Part shown: piece after piece, positions 51,973-59,726 of the stretch
How positions within the stretch are numbered: the stretch's first letter is position 1
Layout of the letters: each line of letters begins with the position of its first letter
Notes under the pieces: model-generated
What the model was told of the DNA's origin: nothing
Databases searched by the model: none
Seen by the model: the letters and a program-made list of their open reading frames with translations, nothing else
Assembly: GCA_029778615.1 (NCBI GenBank)
Contig: JAKOPZ010000126.1
Coordinates: 50,159-114,158, forward strand
Length of the DNA stretch: 64,000 bases
From: Chloroflexota bacterium
Lineage (GTDB): Bacteria; Chloroflexota; Anaerolineae; UBA4142; SHND01
Reading direction: 5' to 3'
Translations under genes and position numbers: made by a program

Positions 51973-54256
51973 GGAGTCCTCTCAACAACACAACCGCGCC
52001 CTTTTTATCCAACGGCTCATTATTATTCCCGCATTTCGGCGATTGCACACAGGATGGACAGCCGAATTCGCACGGACATTGTTCAATCGTTTCGAGCGTC
52101 GCCGTCCACAACGATTCCAACAACGCGAATGCTTTTTCCGTGATGCCGATGCCGCCGGGGAACCCATCGTAAATAAAAATTTGCGGCTTGCCTGTATCGG
52201 GATGCATCAAAATCGAAAGCCCGCCAATATCCCAACGGTCACACATTGCAAACAAAGGTAAAAGTCCGATGCACGCGTGTTCCGTTGCGTGAAGCGAACC
52301 CGCGAGGTCACAGCCCGCACGACTCAAGTCGTGAATACATTTTTCGGGAATATCCCACCACACTGCTTTTGTATCAAACAACTGCGGCGGATAATCCAAA
52401 TCAATCGTCGCCAACACTTCTTCAGTGAATTGACGTTTGCGCCGATACCCAACAATTTGTTCCGTCACGCGCACGTCGCCGTAATGGACGGTGCAGCGAC
52501 CGTCCGCTACAATTCGTTCGCGCAACGATTTCAAAATGCGCGTCTCGCCGTTCTCGCGCACTTCGGTATAAAAATCCACGTCAACGGGTTTGCAATACGC
52601 CGCGCCTGCCTCCAAATCCAATTTCGTCACGAGATACGATTCGCCTTGATGCAAATAAATCGCGCCTTCGTACGCGCGCTGCATCGCCGTCGTCGCCTCG
52701 ATTTCTTCAATCGTTTTGAAATTATTTTTCGTGTCCACCAGCGAAACAATTTGGTCGGACACCGAACGAATGTTGACCTTTTCGGCAGGATAACCGAGTC
52801 CGCGAAAATACCATTGCTCATTCCGATATTCCAGCGTGCCGTTCCGCTCCAAACGAATCATCGCCTCGACAAATCCCGGTCCAAACAAATCTTCGTCCGC
52901 GTTCGTCAACGGCAACTCGTACGCCGCGCACGGCAAGTGTTTTTCCAAAATGTACGGATTGTCGGGGTAAATCAACGCGTGTTCGACGGGTTTCGCAAAC
53001 AACACTTCGGGATGCCGCATAAAAAATTGATTCAACGGGTCGTCCATTCCAACCAAAATCGAAAGCGCGTCACGCGTCCCACGTCCCGAACGTCCGACTT
53101 GTTGCCACAACGACGCAATGGTGCCGGGAAAACCGACGACCACCGTCGCGTCGAGATGCCCCACATCAATCCCTAATTCCAACGCGTTCGTCGCCGTCAC
53201 ACCCAACAATTTTCCCGAAAACAAATCGCGTTCAATCGCGCGGCGTTCGTCGGCGAGATAACCCGCGCGATAGGATTTCACTTTGTCAACGAGTTCGGGC
53301 GCGGTGCGTTTCAAATTATCGCGCGCGTACAACAAAACCAATTCCGCCAATTTCCGCGCGCGCACGAACGTGATGTTTCGCATGTGTTCGCGCACGAGTT
53401 CGGAAAATAAATGCGCGGCTTCGGAATTTGCACTGCGGCGCGTCGTGCGCGTCTTGTCAATGAACGGCGGATTCCACAACGCGAATTCGCGCTGTCCGCG
53501 CGGCGCGCCATCTTCGGCAATCACTTTGGCGCGGCGTCCCGACAAGCGATGCACATGCTCGCCCGGATTCGCAATCGTTGCCGAACAAAAAATGAATTGC
53601 GGATTTGCGGAATAGTATTCGCACAAACGGCGCAATCGTCGCAGCACGCACGCGACCTGCGAACCGAACACGCCGCGATAAATGTGCGCTTCGTCAATGA
53701 CGATATATTTCAAATTCGCAATGAAATCCGCCCACATCGAATGATTCGGCAAAATGCCGAGCGAGAGCATATCGGGATTCGTAAGAATGATGTTGCCGCG
53801 CTTGCGCAATTTCGTCCGCGCTTCGCGTTTCGTATCCCCGTCATACGTATCAAAAACAATTCTGTTCCCAGTCTCCAGTTCCCCAGTTATTTCCGCCAGC
53901 GCGCGCAGCTGGTCCTGCGCCAACGCCTTTGTCGGAAACAAATACAACGCGCGCGATTGTGGCTGTTCGAGAATCGCTTCGAGTACGGGAATGTTGTAGC
54001 ACAACGTCTTGCCCGACGACGTACTCGTTGCGACGACCACATCAAATCCCTCGCGCGCGGCATTGATCGCGTGCGCTTGATGCGAGAAAAATTTTTCGAT
54101 GCCGATTTGTTTCAACGCATCTGTCAGCGCGGGATGCAGCACTTTTTCCACACGCGCGTATTTCGCCGCGCGCGGCGCGAGATGTTCCAGATGAATGATT
54201 TGGTTGGCGTAATGCTTGTCGGAACGGAGGGAGGTGAGGAATTGGGTGGGAGTCAC
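51956..54256 (-). CDS. DEAD/DEAH-box helicase of the MrfA (DUF1998) type
   Basis: This 766-residue SF2 helicase starts with GTG at 54256. Motif I is ATSTSSGKT (76-84) and motif II DEAH (188-191). SATIANPGEH is motif III, and QVGRSGRGTRDALSILV motif VI. The C-terminus has the DUF1998 domain with a four-cysteine cluster (CPCEFGCPSC...KCG). Bacillus MrfA acts in repair of mitomycin-type damage. Residues ~123-132 (TGELETGNRI) are encoded by heptanucleotide-repeat DNA in a loop before motif Ib. It sits between a DUF433/DUF5615 pair and DarT-DarG, so damage from the DarT toxin is a suggestive link, but only by position. Confidence 0.92.
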   Translation of the reverse strand: MTPTQFLTSLRSDKHYANQIIHLEHLAPRAAKYARVEKVLHPALTDALKQIGIEKFFSHQAHAINAAREGFDVVVATSTSSGKTLCYNIPVLEAILEQPQSRALYLFPTKALAQDQLRALAEITGELETGNRIVFDTYDGDTKREARTKLRKRGNIILTNPDMLSLGILPNHSMWADFIANLKYIVIDEAHIYRGVFGSQVACVLRRLRRLCEYYSANPQFIFCSATIANPGEHVHRLSGRRAKVIAEDGAPRGQREFALWNPPFIDKTRTTRRSANSEAAHLFSELVREHMRNITFVRARKLAELVLLYARDNLKRTAPELVDKVKSYRAGYLADERRAIERDLFSGKLLGVTATNALELGIDVGHLDATVVVGFPGTIASLWQQVGRSGRGTRDALSILVGMDDPLNQFFMRHPEVLFAKPVEHALIYPDNPYILEKHLPCAAYELPLTNADEDLFGPGFVEAMIRLERNGTLEYRNEQWYFRGLGYPAEKVNIRSVSDQIVSLVDTKNNFKTIEEIEATTAMQRAYEGAIYLHQGESYLVTKLDLEAGAAYCKPVDVDFYTEVRENGETRILKSLRERIVADGRCTVHYGDVRVTEQIVGYRRKRQFTEEVLATIDLDYPPQLFDTKAVWWDIPEKCIHDLSRAGCDLAGSLHATEHACIGLLPLFAMCDRWDIGGLSILMHPDTGKPQIFIYDGFPGGIGITEKAFALLESLWTATLETIEQCPCEFGCPSCVQSPKCGNNNEPLDKKGAVVLLRGLLDGRR
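53862..53888. repeat. Heptanucleotide units inside the helicase coding sequence
   Basis: CCAGTCT, CCAGTTC and CCCAGTT lie in 7-bp register with partial units on either side. They encode residues ~123-132 of the helicase in frame. Confidence 0.6.
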
Positions 54257-54259
54257 GGG

Positions 54260-54294
54260 GATTTGTGATTTCGGATTTTAGATTTCTGATTTAC
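54260..54294. repeat. Heptanucleotide array of GATTTNN type
   Basis: Five perfect-register units (GATTTGT, GATTTCG, GATTTTA, GATTTCT, GATTTAC). They cover the last codons (KSEI) and TAA stop of the DUF5615 gene and end 4 nt before the helicase GTG start. Confidence 0.85.
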
Positions 54295-54657
54295 CCTTGA
54301 GCGGCAGTCGCGTTACCCGCACTCGCTTCTTGTCAACGACACAAATGGATTTTGGCAAAACTTGATTGTCAACTGAGTTTAGTACTTTTTCTAACAATTC
54401 GCGCATTTCACGTTCGGAGTAATTACCGCCGCGGAACAAAATTACTCCAGGACCATCGGCATTGCTCATTGCAAGCAATTGACCAAAATCCAAGTCCGCT
54501 GTGACGATGATACGCGACTCTTTCCGCGCGAGTTCAACGATTTCAGAATCATCAGCTTCTGCCAAGCCAACATCTTGCGCGTGAACCGCGGCGTGTCCTT
54601 TCTTGGCGAGCAATTTCACCAACTCGGTGAAACTGGCATCTCAATCAAGAATTTCAT
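54278..54657 (-). pseudogene. DUF5615 PIN-like toxin gene with a frameshift near its 5' end
   Basis: The ATG at 54657 overlaps the DUF433 stop by 4 nt, as expected of the pair, and reads MKFLIEMPVSPSW before hitting TGA at about 54616. The neighbouring frame continues LVKLLAKKGHAAVHAQDVG and then carries the family motifs DDSEIVELARKESRIIVTADLDFGQLL, GVILFRGG to the end. Inserting one base near 54619-54621 (AGTTGG to AGTTTGG) would restore a normal 126-residue DUF5615 protein starting MKFLIEMPVSPSLVKLL. So the gene is disrupted by a one-base loss, unless it is a sequencing error or programmed frameshift. Confidence 0.8.
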
Positions 54658-54881
54658 TCAGCAAATTCAATCACTTGCTCTTCGGCTAATGACGACGCGT
54701 ATTCGAGTGCTTCATCAATATCCGCTGATTCAAGATAACGATATGCCTTCAAAATGGAATCACGTGTTTCGCCTGCCGCAAGAAGACCGAGCAAGCGCGA
54801 AACAGGAAAACGCAGATTCCGAATACACGGCTTGCCACCAAAAACATTCGGATTGACTGTGATTCGTGAAAATGTGAGCAT
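54654..54881 (-). CDS. DUF433 antitoxin-like protein
   Basis: This 75-residue protein has the classic DUF433 pattern ITVNPNVFGGKPCIRNLRFPVSRLLGLLAAG, then DSILKAYRYLESADIDEALEYA. DUF433 proteins are antitoxin-like partners of DUF5615 PIN-fold proteins. Its stop overlaps the toxin start (ATGA). The partner is frameshifted, so the antidote is kept while the putative toxin is broken. It is unlike the two long DUF433 copies at 16.4-17.2 kb, which have basic N-terminal extensions. Confidence 0.88.
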   Translation of the reverse strand: MLTFSRITVNPNVFGGKPCIRNLRFPVSRLLGLLAAGETRDSILKAYRYLESADIDEALEYASSLAEEQVIEFAE

Positions 54882-54961
54882 ACTCTCTCAATCCTCCCAA
54901 TTGCCATTGACTTAGTTGTGCACCAGTTCGCTTTGAAGCAAGATGATATGCTATACTTGGG

Positions 54962-55165
54962 GTGTGCCAACTCGGAATTACTTTTTTTGCCGCAGTAATT
55001 TGCTTTGTAGCGGTGTTTTTCTTTTCGCTGATTTTTCTTCCATCTCTTGAGTGTGCCTTCGCACTCGCACTCATTCTCGCATTCGGGTTTATGCTCGCTT
55101 TACCTTACTCGCAAAAGCACAGATATTCAAAGCCACAAAACGATGAACGGTCGAAAAATCCCTGA
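54962..55165 (+). CDS. Possible small two-helix membrane protein
   Basis: A 67-residue open frame encodes two hydrophobic stretches (VICFVAVFFFSLIFL and FALALILAFGFMLAL) and a basic tail. An extended -10-like TGCTATACT lies just upstream (54949-54957), although the matching -35 is poor. It is the only open frame of note in the AT-rich 299-nt gap 54882-55180. No family was recognised; it may be chance. Confidence 0.35.
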   Translation: MCQLGITFFAAVICFVAVFFFSLIFLPSLECAFALALILAFGFMLALPYSQKHRYSKPQNDERSKNP

Positions 55166-55180
55166 GACCGCGTGTTGATT

Positions 55181-55504
55181 CTACATCCGTAGCAGGTTGG
55201 TGCGTTTGTGCTCATACAAGACTTTTCCTTGCTCTGTGATGCGCTTGATAAAATCATCGCCCATGCGAATTCGCTCTCGTACTTTGCGCGGCGTGCGCGC
55301 CAAAATATCCAGTCCAAAATAGCGTCGCGGAAATAAATCAGAAATTTCATCAGAACGTTCGACAGGACGTTTCTTGCTCCGCATAATCACCAACAAATCA
55401 ATATCACTATCCAATGTCGGCTCACCATACGCGTACGAACCAAACAAAATAATTTTTTCAGGATGGATATTTTCGACGATACGTTTTGTGATGGCGCGCA
55501 ACAA
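55181..55504 (-). CDS. MNT-type nucleotidyltransferase domain protein
   Basis: This ~107-residue protein has the minimal nucleotidyltransferase motif GSYAYGEPTLDSDIDLLV, with Gly22-Ser23 and the catalytic Asp34/Asp36. In HEPN/MNT systems such proteins modify and inactivate HEPN ribonucleases. No HEPN gene is adjacent. No ATG begins the frame; TTG at 55504 is the best start, and the open frame continues back to the TAA of the RibD-like gene. It may therefore be a remnant or depend on coupled translation. Confidence 0.7.
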   Translation of the reverse strand: MLRAITKRIVENIHPEKIILFGSYAYGEPTLDSDIDLLVIMRSKKRPVERSDEISDLFPRRYFGLDILARTPRKVRERIRMGDDFIKRITEQGKVLYEHKRTNLLRM

Positions 55505-55567
55505 CTCGCGCGGGACGAGTGTGTCACCGCGAAAATCTTCGATGATGTTTTTTGAATTCTTTATCGC

Positions 55568-56398
55568 TTAATTTTCTACGCGGTCATAACTCGAAAACAT
55601 CTGTCCCAAGCCATCCAACCCCGCCGCGTCAAAATACAACGCGTTCATTTTGAAATCCACCGCAGGTTTCAACAAATCTCCAGCAACAATCGAATCGAAT
55701 TCCTGTCCGCCCAAAATCCGATTGGCATGCGTGAGATACAAACGATTCAAGACGCCGCCTTCCAACAGCAACTGCAAAACTTGCGGACCCGCTGCTGAAT
55801 AGACCACTCGATACCCAAGTTTTCGAACACGTTCTTGGAGCAATTTCCCCGTCACACGCTTCTTGCCTGCAACAAATACCGAACCCGCGTGCGCTTCAAT
55901 CTCGCGCACGCGTTTCACATTCGGTTTCGCCGTTGTAAAAAAAATAGCGCGCCGCCCGTTTTGCGTCAAGACTTTTGGGATTGGGAAATCCAAACTCGCG
56001 CTAATAATGGCAATGTCCGGATGCGGCTTTAACCCGCGCGCGATTCTCCATTCGCGCAAATCCGCAAATTTCGGATTGTCCGTTTGCAAAATTTCTTGCG
56101 CGCGTCCCTCCGCCCAATCGCGCAAATATCGTCCGGTGGACAAAATCAAGTCCGCTTGCGCGGCGAGTTCTTGATACAAACGCCAATCGCGGTCATTCGC
56201 GATATTTTTCGGAATGAGCATTCCCTTGCCGCGCGGTCGCTTGACGGCGATGCGTCCGTCCAAACTCGTCACAAAATTCGCGTAAATGTACGGTTCTTTC
56301 CGATTCGCGAATTGTCGCAAATCGTGCGCCAGATACAGCCCGCGCAACTCGCGTTCCGCACTGGGCGGAGGATACAATTGCAAAACATCGCCGCGCAT
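55568..56398 (-). CDS. RibD C-terminal-domain reductase
   Basis: The ATG at 56398 gives 276 residues (a GTG at 56410 is a few codons upstream inside repeat DNA). The dihydrofolate-reductase-like fold of RibD is visible: PYIYANFVTSLDGRIAV, a central AQADLILSTGRYLRDWAEG, IISASLDFPI and GPQVLQLLLEGGVLNRLYLTHANRILGG. Stand-alone members reduce pyrimidine or pterin-like substrates; with no deaminase domain or rib genes nearby the role is undecided. A heptanucleotide array occupies its leader. Confidence 0.8.
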   Translation of the reverse strand: MRGDVLQLYPPPSAERELRGLYLAHDLRQFANRKEPYIYANFVTSLDGRIAVKRPRGKGMLIPKNIANDRDWRLYQELAAQADLILSTGRYLRDWAEGRAQEILQTDNPKFADLREWRIARGLKPHPDIAIISASLDFPIPKVLTQNGRRAIFFTTAKPNVKRVREIEAHAGSVFVAGKKRVTGKLLQERVRKLGYRVVYSAAGPQVLQLLLEGGVLNRLYLTHANRILGGQEFDSIVAGDLLKPAVDFKMNALYFDAAGLDGLGQMFSSYDRVEN

Positions 56399-56405
56399 TT
56401 TATTG

Positions 56406-56468
56406 TTCACTGTTGACTGTTGACTGTTGATAACTCACAACCTGATACCTGATACTTGATACCTGATT
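56406..56468. repeat. Heptanucleotide array of mixed TTGACTG/CCTGATA units
   Basis: Nine units in one register (TTCACTG, TTGACTG, TTGACTG, TTGATAA, CTCACAA, CCTGATA, CCTGATA, CTTGATA, CCTGATT). Two different unit sequences share one phase. The left end is the leader of the RibD-like gene and the right end contains the TAA stop of the cystathionine beta-synthase gene. Confidence 0.9.
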
Positions 56469-57873
56469 ACTGCACCCGTCCCGCCAAATACTCTATCAAA
56501 TCAATCTTGCTTACGATTCCTGTCACTTTGTCTTCCTCACAAACCACCGCCGTTTTGCCATGTCGAAAAACTTCCGAGAGAACGGACAGCGACGTTTCAG
56601 GTCCGACGACTTCAGCCGCATCGCGGTCTACGATGTCTTCAATCGTTTCGTCCGCCTCGTGTTTGTGGTCGGAACTCAAAAGGTGATTGAGCAAGTCCAC
56701 TTCCGTAATCATCCCCGCGTAACGCTGTCCGTCTTCCACCACAGGCAATTGCGAAATGTTAAATTCTTTCATGCGCGCAATCACCTGCGTTTTCAAATCG
56801 TTCTTGTGCGCGGTGACAACTTGAATTTTCTTGTGCGTCAACAAATCTTCCACACGTCCTTCCGCAAGCGGATAATCGAGGAAACGATTTTCGCGCATCC
56901 AATCGTCGTTGAAAATTTTCGACAAGTACCGCGAACCCGAATCGGGCAGCAGCACGACGACTGTTTTGTCCTCGTCCAAATTTTTCGCCACTTGGAGCGC
57001 GCCGTACACCGCCGAACCCGACGAGCCGCCGCAGAACAATCCTTCTTCGCGCACCAAGCGCCGCGTTATCAAAAAGGATTCACGGTCACCCGCTTGCACC
57101 ACATCGTCCACGTACTGCAAATCCAACGCCGACGGCAAAAAATCTTCGCCAATGCCTTCGATTTTGTACACTTTTGGAAACGCGCCTTCGGGAATTTTTC
57201 CGCCCGCTTTGAATGTCGCGTAGAGCAATGAACCAACAGGGTCAACGCCGATAATTTTTACATTCGGATTTTTTTCCTTGAGAAATTTTCCCGTTCCCGT
57301 AATCGTTCCGCCCGTGCCCATGCCGCATACAAAATAATCAATTTTGCCTTGCGTCTGCTCCCAGATTTCAGGACCTGTCGTTTCGTAATGCGCTTGCGGA
57401 TTCGCGGGATTCCAATACTGTCCCGCGAGAATCGTGTTTGGCGATTCTTCCGACAAACGTTTGGAAACGGAATAGTACGAACGCGGGTCATCGGGTTCAA
57501 CCGCCGTTGGAGTAATCACGACGCGCGCGCCAAACGCGCGCAAGAGCCGAATTTTTTCTTCGCTCATTTTATCGGGCATCACAAAAATACACTTGTAACC
57601 TTTAATCGCCGCCGCAATCGCGAGACCAACGCCGGTGTTGCCGCTCGTGCCTTCAACGATTGTACCGCCCGGTTTCAATTTCCCTTCGCGTTCCGCGCGT
57701 TCAATCATCGCCAGACCGATGCGGTCTTTGACCGAACCGCCCGGATTCATAAATTCCAGTTTTGCATACACTTGCGCGCGAATCCCGCGCGTCACTTTAT
57801 TCAATTTCACAAGCGGCGTATTCCCAATCGCTTGCACCACATCGTCATACACACGCAGTTCAAAAGTTTCCAT
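56467..57873 (-). CDS. Cystathionine beta-synthase (PLP domain plus CBS pair)
   Basis: The ATG at 57873 follows an AAGGAA site and gives 468 residues. The PLP domain (1-~330) has AIGNTPLVKLNKV, the Schiff-base Lys49 in NPGGSVKDR, GTSGNTGVGLA and GTGGTITGTGKFLKE. A Bateman pair of CBS domains follows (~340-468). Serine or O-acetylserine is condensed with homocysteine in transsulfuration; the C-terminal CBS pair may respond to an adenosyl ligand. The stop lies in a heptanucleotide array. No cystathionine gamma-lyase gene is adjacent. Confidence 0.92.
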   Translation of the reverse strand: METFELRVYDDVVQAIGNTPLVKLNKVTRGIRAQVYAKLEFMNPGGSVKDRIGLAMIERAEREGKLKPGGTIVEGTSGNTGVGLAIAAAIKGYKCIFVMPDKMSEEKIRLLRAFGARVVITPTAVEPDDPRSYYSVSKRLSEESPNTILAGQYWNPANPQAHYETTGPEIWEQTQGKIDYFVCGMGTGGTITGTGKFLKEKNPNVKIIGVDPVGSLLYATFKAGGKIPEGAFPKVYKIEGIGEDFLPSALDLQYVDDVVQAGDRESFLITRRLVREEGLFCGGSSGSAVYGALQVAKNLDEDKTVVVLLPDSGSRYLSKIFNDDWMRENRFLDYPLAEGRVEDLLTHKKIQVVTAHKNDLKTQVIARMKEFNISQLPVVEDGQRYAGMITEVDLLNHLLSSDHKHEADETIEDIVDRDAAEVVGPETSLSVLSEVFRHGKTAVVCEEDKVTGIVSKIDLIEYLAGRVQ

Positions 57874-57954
57874 AAGGATTCCTTGATTCCATTGTCTTGG
57901 TTGAAATTTTTGGCAGTATAGCACGCGCAAAATTGCGGGTCAAAAGTTTTTCGT

Positions 57955-58824
57955 CTATTCGCCCGGTACGAATTGAATCAGTTCCGAGTAAAGCCCAAAC
58001 GGCGTTCCCCCATGGTCATATTGCTCGGCGACAATTCCAATCTGCGCGCAGAACCACTCGCGCGTTGCGCCCGAATTGTACAGTTCCTGTATTTCGAAAC
58101 AATTTTCCTTCGCACTACCAAGAACCACGCGCTCGCCTTGCCACGTGATAATCCGCACACCGGGTATCCATGCGTCGTGATAGGGTGAAAACAACGCGCG
58201 CTGTTCTGCATTTGGATACCAGCGATTGTTTTGCGCCAGCGGAAAAATATAGTTGAGCGATGAGTTCTCGACGTTCTTCCAGTCCGAATCCCACGGTTGA
58301 TAAATTTTGTTTCCATCTACAATCAACCAACGCGCTTGCGGATTCCGCATATTGCTAAAATAATTTTCTGCGAACGGCAGCGTGTCCAAATCGCGCGTGG
58401 TGTTGAGCAGCGCGGTCGAACGCACAACATGCGCCGCATACATCGAGTCGCGCGTTTCGACGGCGGCGACCGTATCCGTTACGCGCCATGTCGTCGTGAT
58501 GCTTCCGCCGCCTTCGAGCGTATCGTATTGTGTCCAAGAATAGACCCACGTCGCGCCGAGCCGCAGCGGAAATTCGCGCAGCGTGTCTTGCGTCGAATAA
58601 AGCACCGCAGGCGGCGTCGGTGTCGGAATAAATTCGGGCGTCATGTTCGGATATTCTCGGAACAGCATGGTCGGCGTTGTGGTCGGCGCAAGCGTTGCGG
58701 TAGCGCTTGGCACAGCAGACGGCGCGATGGTTGGCACAATCGTCGGTGCGGGCGAACTGCATCCAAACAAAACGCAGAGCAGCCCGATGCAAAAAATAAT
58801 TTCATTCCGTACAAGCCAGTTCAT
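57955..58824 (-). CDS. Lipoprotein of unknown function
   Basis: This 289-residue protein has a lipoprotein signal (FCIGLLCVLFGCSS, Cys22) followed by a Thr/Pro-rich linker (~25-70). The mature part is beta-rich: FPLRLGATWVYSWTQYDT, TWRVTDTVAAVET, WLIVDGNKIYQPWDSDW and a C-terminal EWFCAQIGIVAEQYDHGG. Its 5' end overlaps the rsmI stop by 4 nt, so it is co-transcribed with rsmI although functionally unrelated. No family recognised beyond a generic outer-surface lipoprotein. Confidence 0.78.
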   Translation of the reverse strand: MNWLVRNEIIFCIGLLCVLFGCSSPAPTIVPTIAPSAVPSATATLAPTTTPTMLFREYPNMTPEFIPTPTPPAVLYSTQDTLREFPLRLGATWVYSWTQYDTLEGGGSITTTWRVTDTVAAVETRDSMYAAHVVRSTALLNTTRDLDTLPFAENYFSNMRNPQARWLIVDGNKIYQPWDSDWKNVENSSLNYIFPLAQNNRWYPNAEQRALFSPYHDAWIPGVRIITWQGERVVLGSAKENCFEIQELYNSGATREWFCAQIGIVAEQYDHGGTPFGLYSELIQFVPGE

Positions 58825-59666
58825 TTTTTCTCCAACGTCAATTCATACACCGCGCGCCGTTCGCGCCCGCTCGCATTCGCAATTCGTTTCACTGCTTCCG
58901 TGCGCGGCACACCCTTTTTCAATAACGCGCGCAACTCTTTTCTCACCCGCGCATCATCCCAGTCTGCCTTTTCTGTGTTCTGTATTCTGTGTTCTGGATT
59001 CTGCCCCTCAATCACCAACGTAAACTCCCCCCGCACCTCATTCTTTTCGAAATGTTCGCGCACTTCGCCAATCGTTCCGCGCTGAAATTCCTCAAACTTT
59101 TTTGTCAATTCACGCGCGACACAAATTTTTCGCGCACCGCCGAAAATGTTTTCCAAATCCTTTAGCGCGTCGCGCAAACGATGCGGCGTTTCAAATGCCA
59201 CTATCGTCTCGCGTTCGCGGACGAGTTCGCGCAAAAATTTTCGCCGCGCTTGCGGCTCACGTGGCAAGAATCCGACATAATAAAACGCGTTTGCAGAAAG
59301 CCCCGAGGCCACCAACGCAGTCAACACCGCGCTCGCGCCGGGAATTGGGGAAACGCGATGTCCGCGCGCAATCGCTTCGCGTACGAGTTCATAGCCCGGG
59401 TCATTGATGCCCGGCGTCCCCGCTTCGGAAATCACCGCGACATTATTTTTTTCCAGCGCGTCGAGAATGTGATTCAGTTTGTGTTGTTTGCTGTGTTCAA
59501 AAAAAGAAGTAACGGGCGTATGAATTTCAAAATGATTGAGCAGTTGTTTCGCGGTGCGCGTATCTTCCGCCGCAACTAAAGAAACCGCGCGCAGAGTTTC
59601 CAATGCGCGCGGGGAAATGTCTTCGAGGTTGCCGATGGGGGTGGAGATGAGAAAGAGAATAGACAT
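58821..59666 (-). CDS. rsmI: 16S rRNA (cytidine-1402-2'-O)-methyltransferase
   Basis: This 281-residue SAM-dependent enzyme methylates the ribose of C1402 in 16S rRNA. It has the start MSILFLISTPIGNLEDIS, AAEDTR, SFFEHS, VISEAGTPGINDPGYELV and LPREPQARRKFL, all RsmI-typical. Residues ~221-232 (QNPEHRIQNTEK) are encoded by five heptanucleotide units between the methyltransferase core and the C-terminal helical extension. The insert keeps the frame. It starts 5 nt from the heptanucleotide array near 59671. Confidence 0.93.
   Translation of the reverse strand: MSILFLISTPIGNLEDISPRALETLRAVSLVAAEDTRTAKQLLNHFEIHTPVTSFFEHSKQHKLNHILDALEKNNVAVISEAGTPGINDPGYELVREAIARGHRVSPIPGASAVLTALVASGLSANAFYYVGFLPREPQARRKFLRELVRERETIVAFETPHRLRDALKDLENIFGGARKICVARELTKKFEEFQRGTIGEVREHFEKNEVRGEFTLVIEGQNPEHRIQNTEKADWDDARVRKELRALLKKGVPRTEAVKRIANASGRERRAVYELTLEKK
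58971..59005. repeat. Five heptanucleotide units inside rsmI
   Basis: TTCTGTG, TTCTGTA, TTCTGTG, TTCTGGA and TTCTGCC run in perfect register (35 bp) within the coding sequence. Confidence 0.9.
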
Positions 59667-59670
59667 GGAA

Positions 59671-59726
59671 GATTAGAGACTGGAGACTGGAGACTTAATC
59701 TCCAATCTCGAGTCTCCAGTCTCTAG
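59671..59726. repeat. Heptanucleotide hairpin array between rsmI and the M32 gene
   Basis: Eight units in one register (GATTAGA, GACTGGA, GACTGGA, GACTTAA, TCTCCAA, TCTCGAG, TCTCCAG, TCTCTAG) with inverted halves. It supplies the TAG stop and last codon of the M32 carboxypeptidase. Confidence 0.9.
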
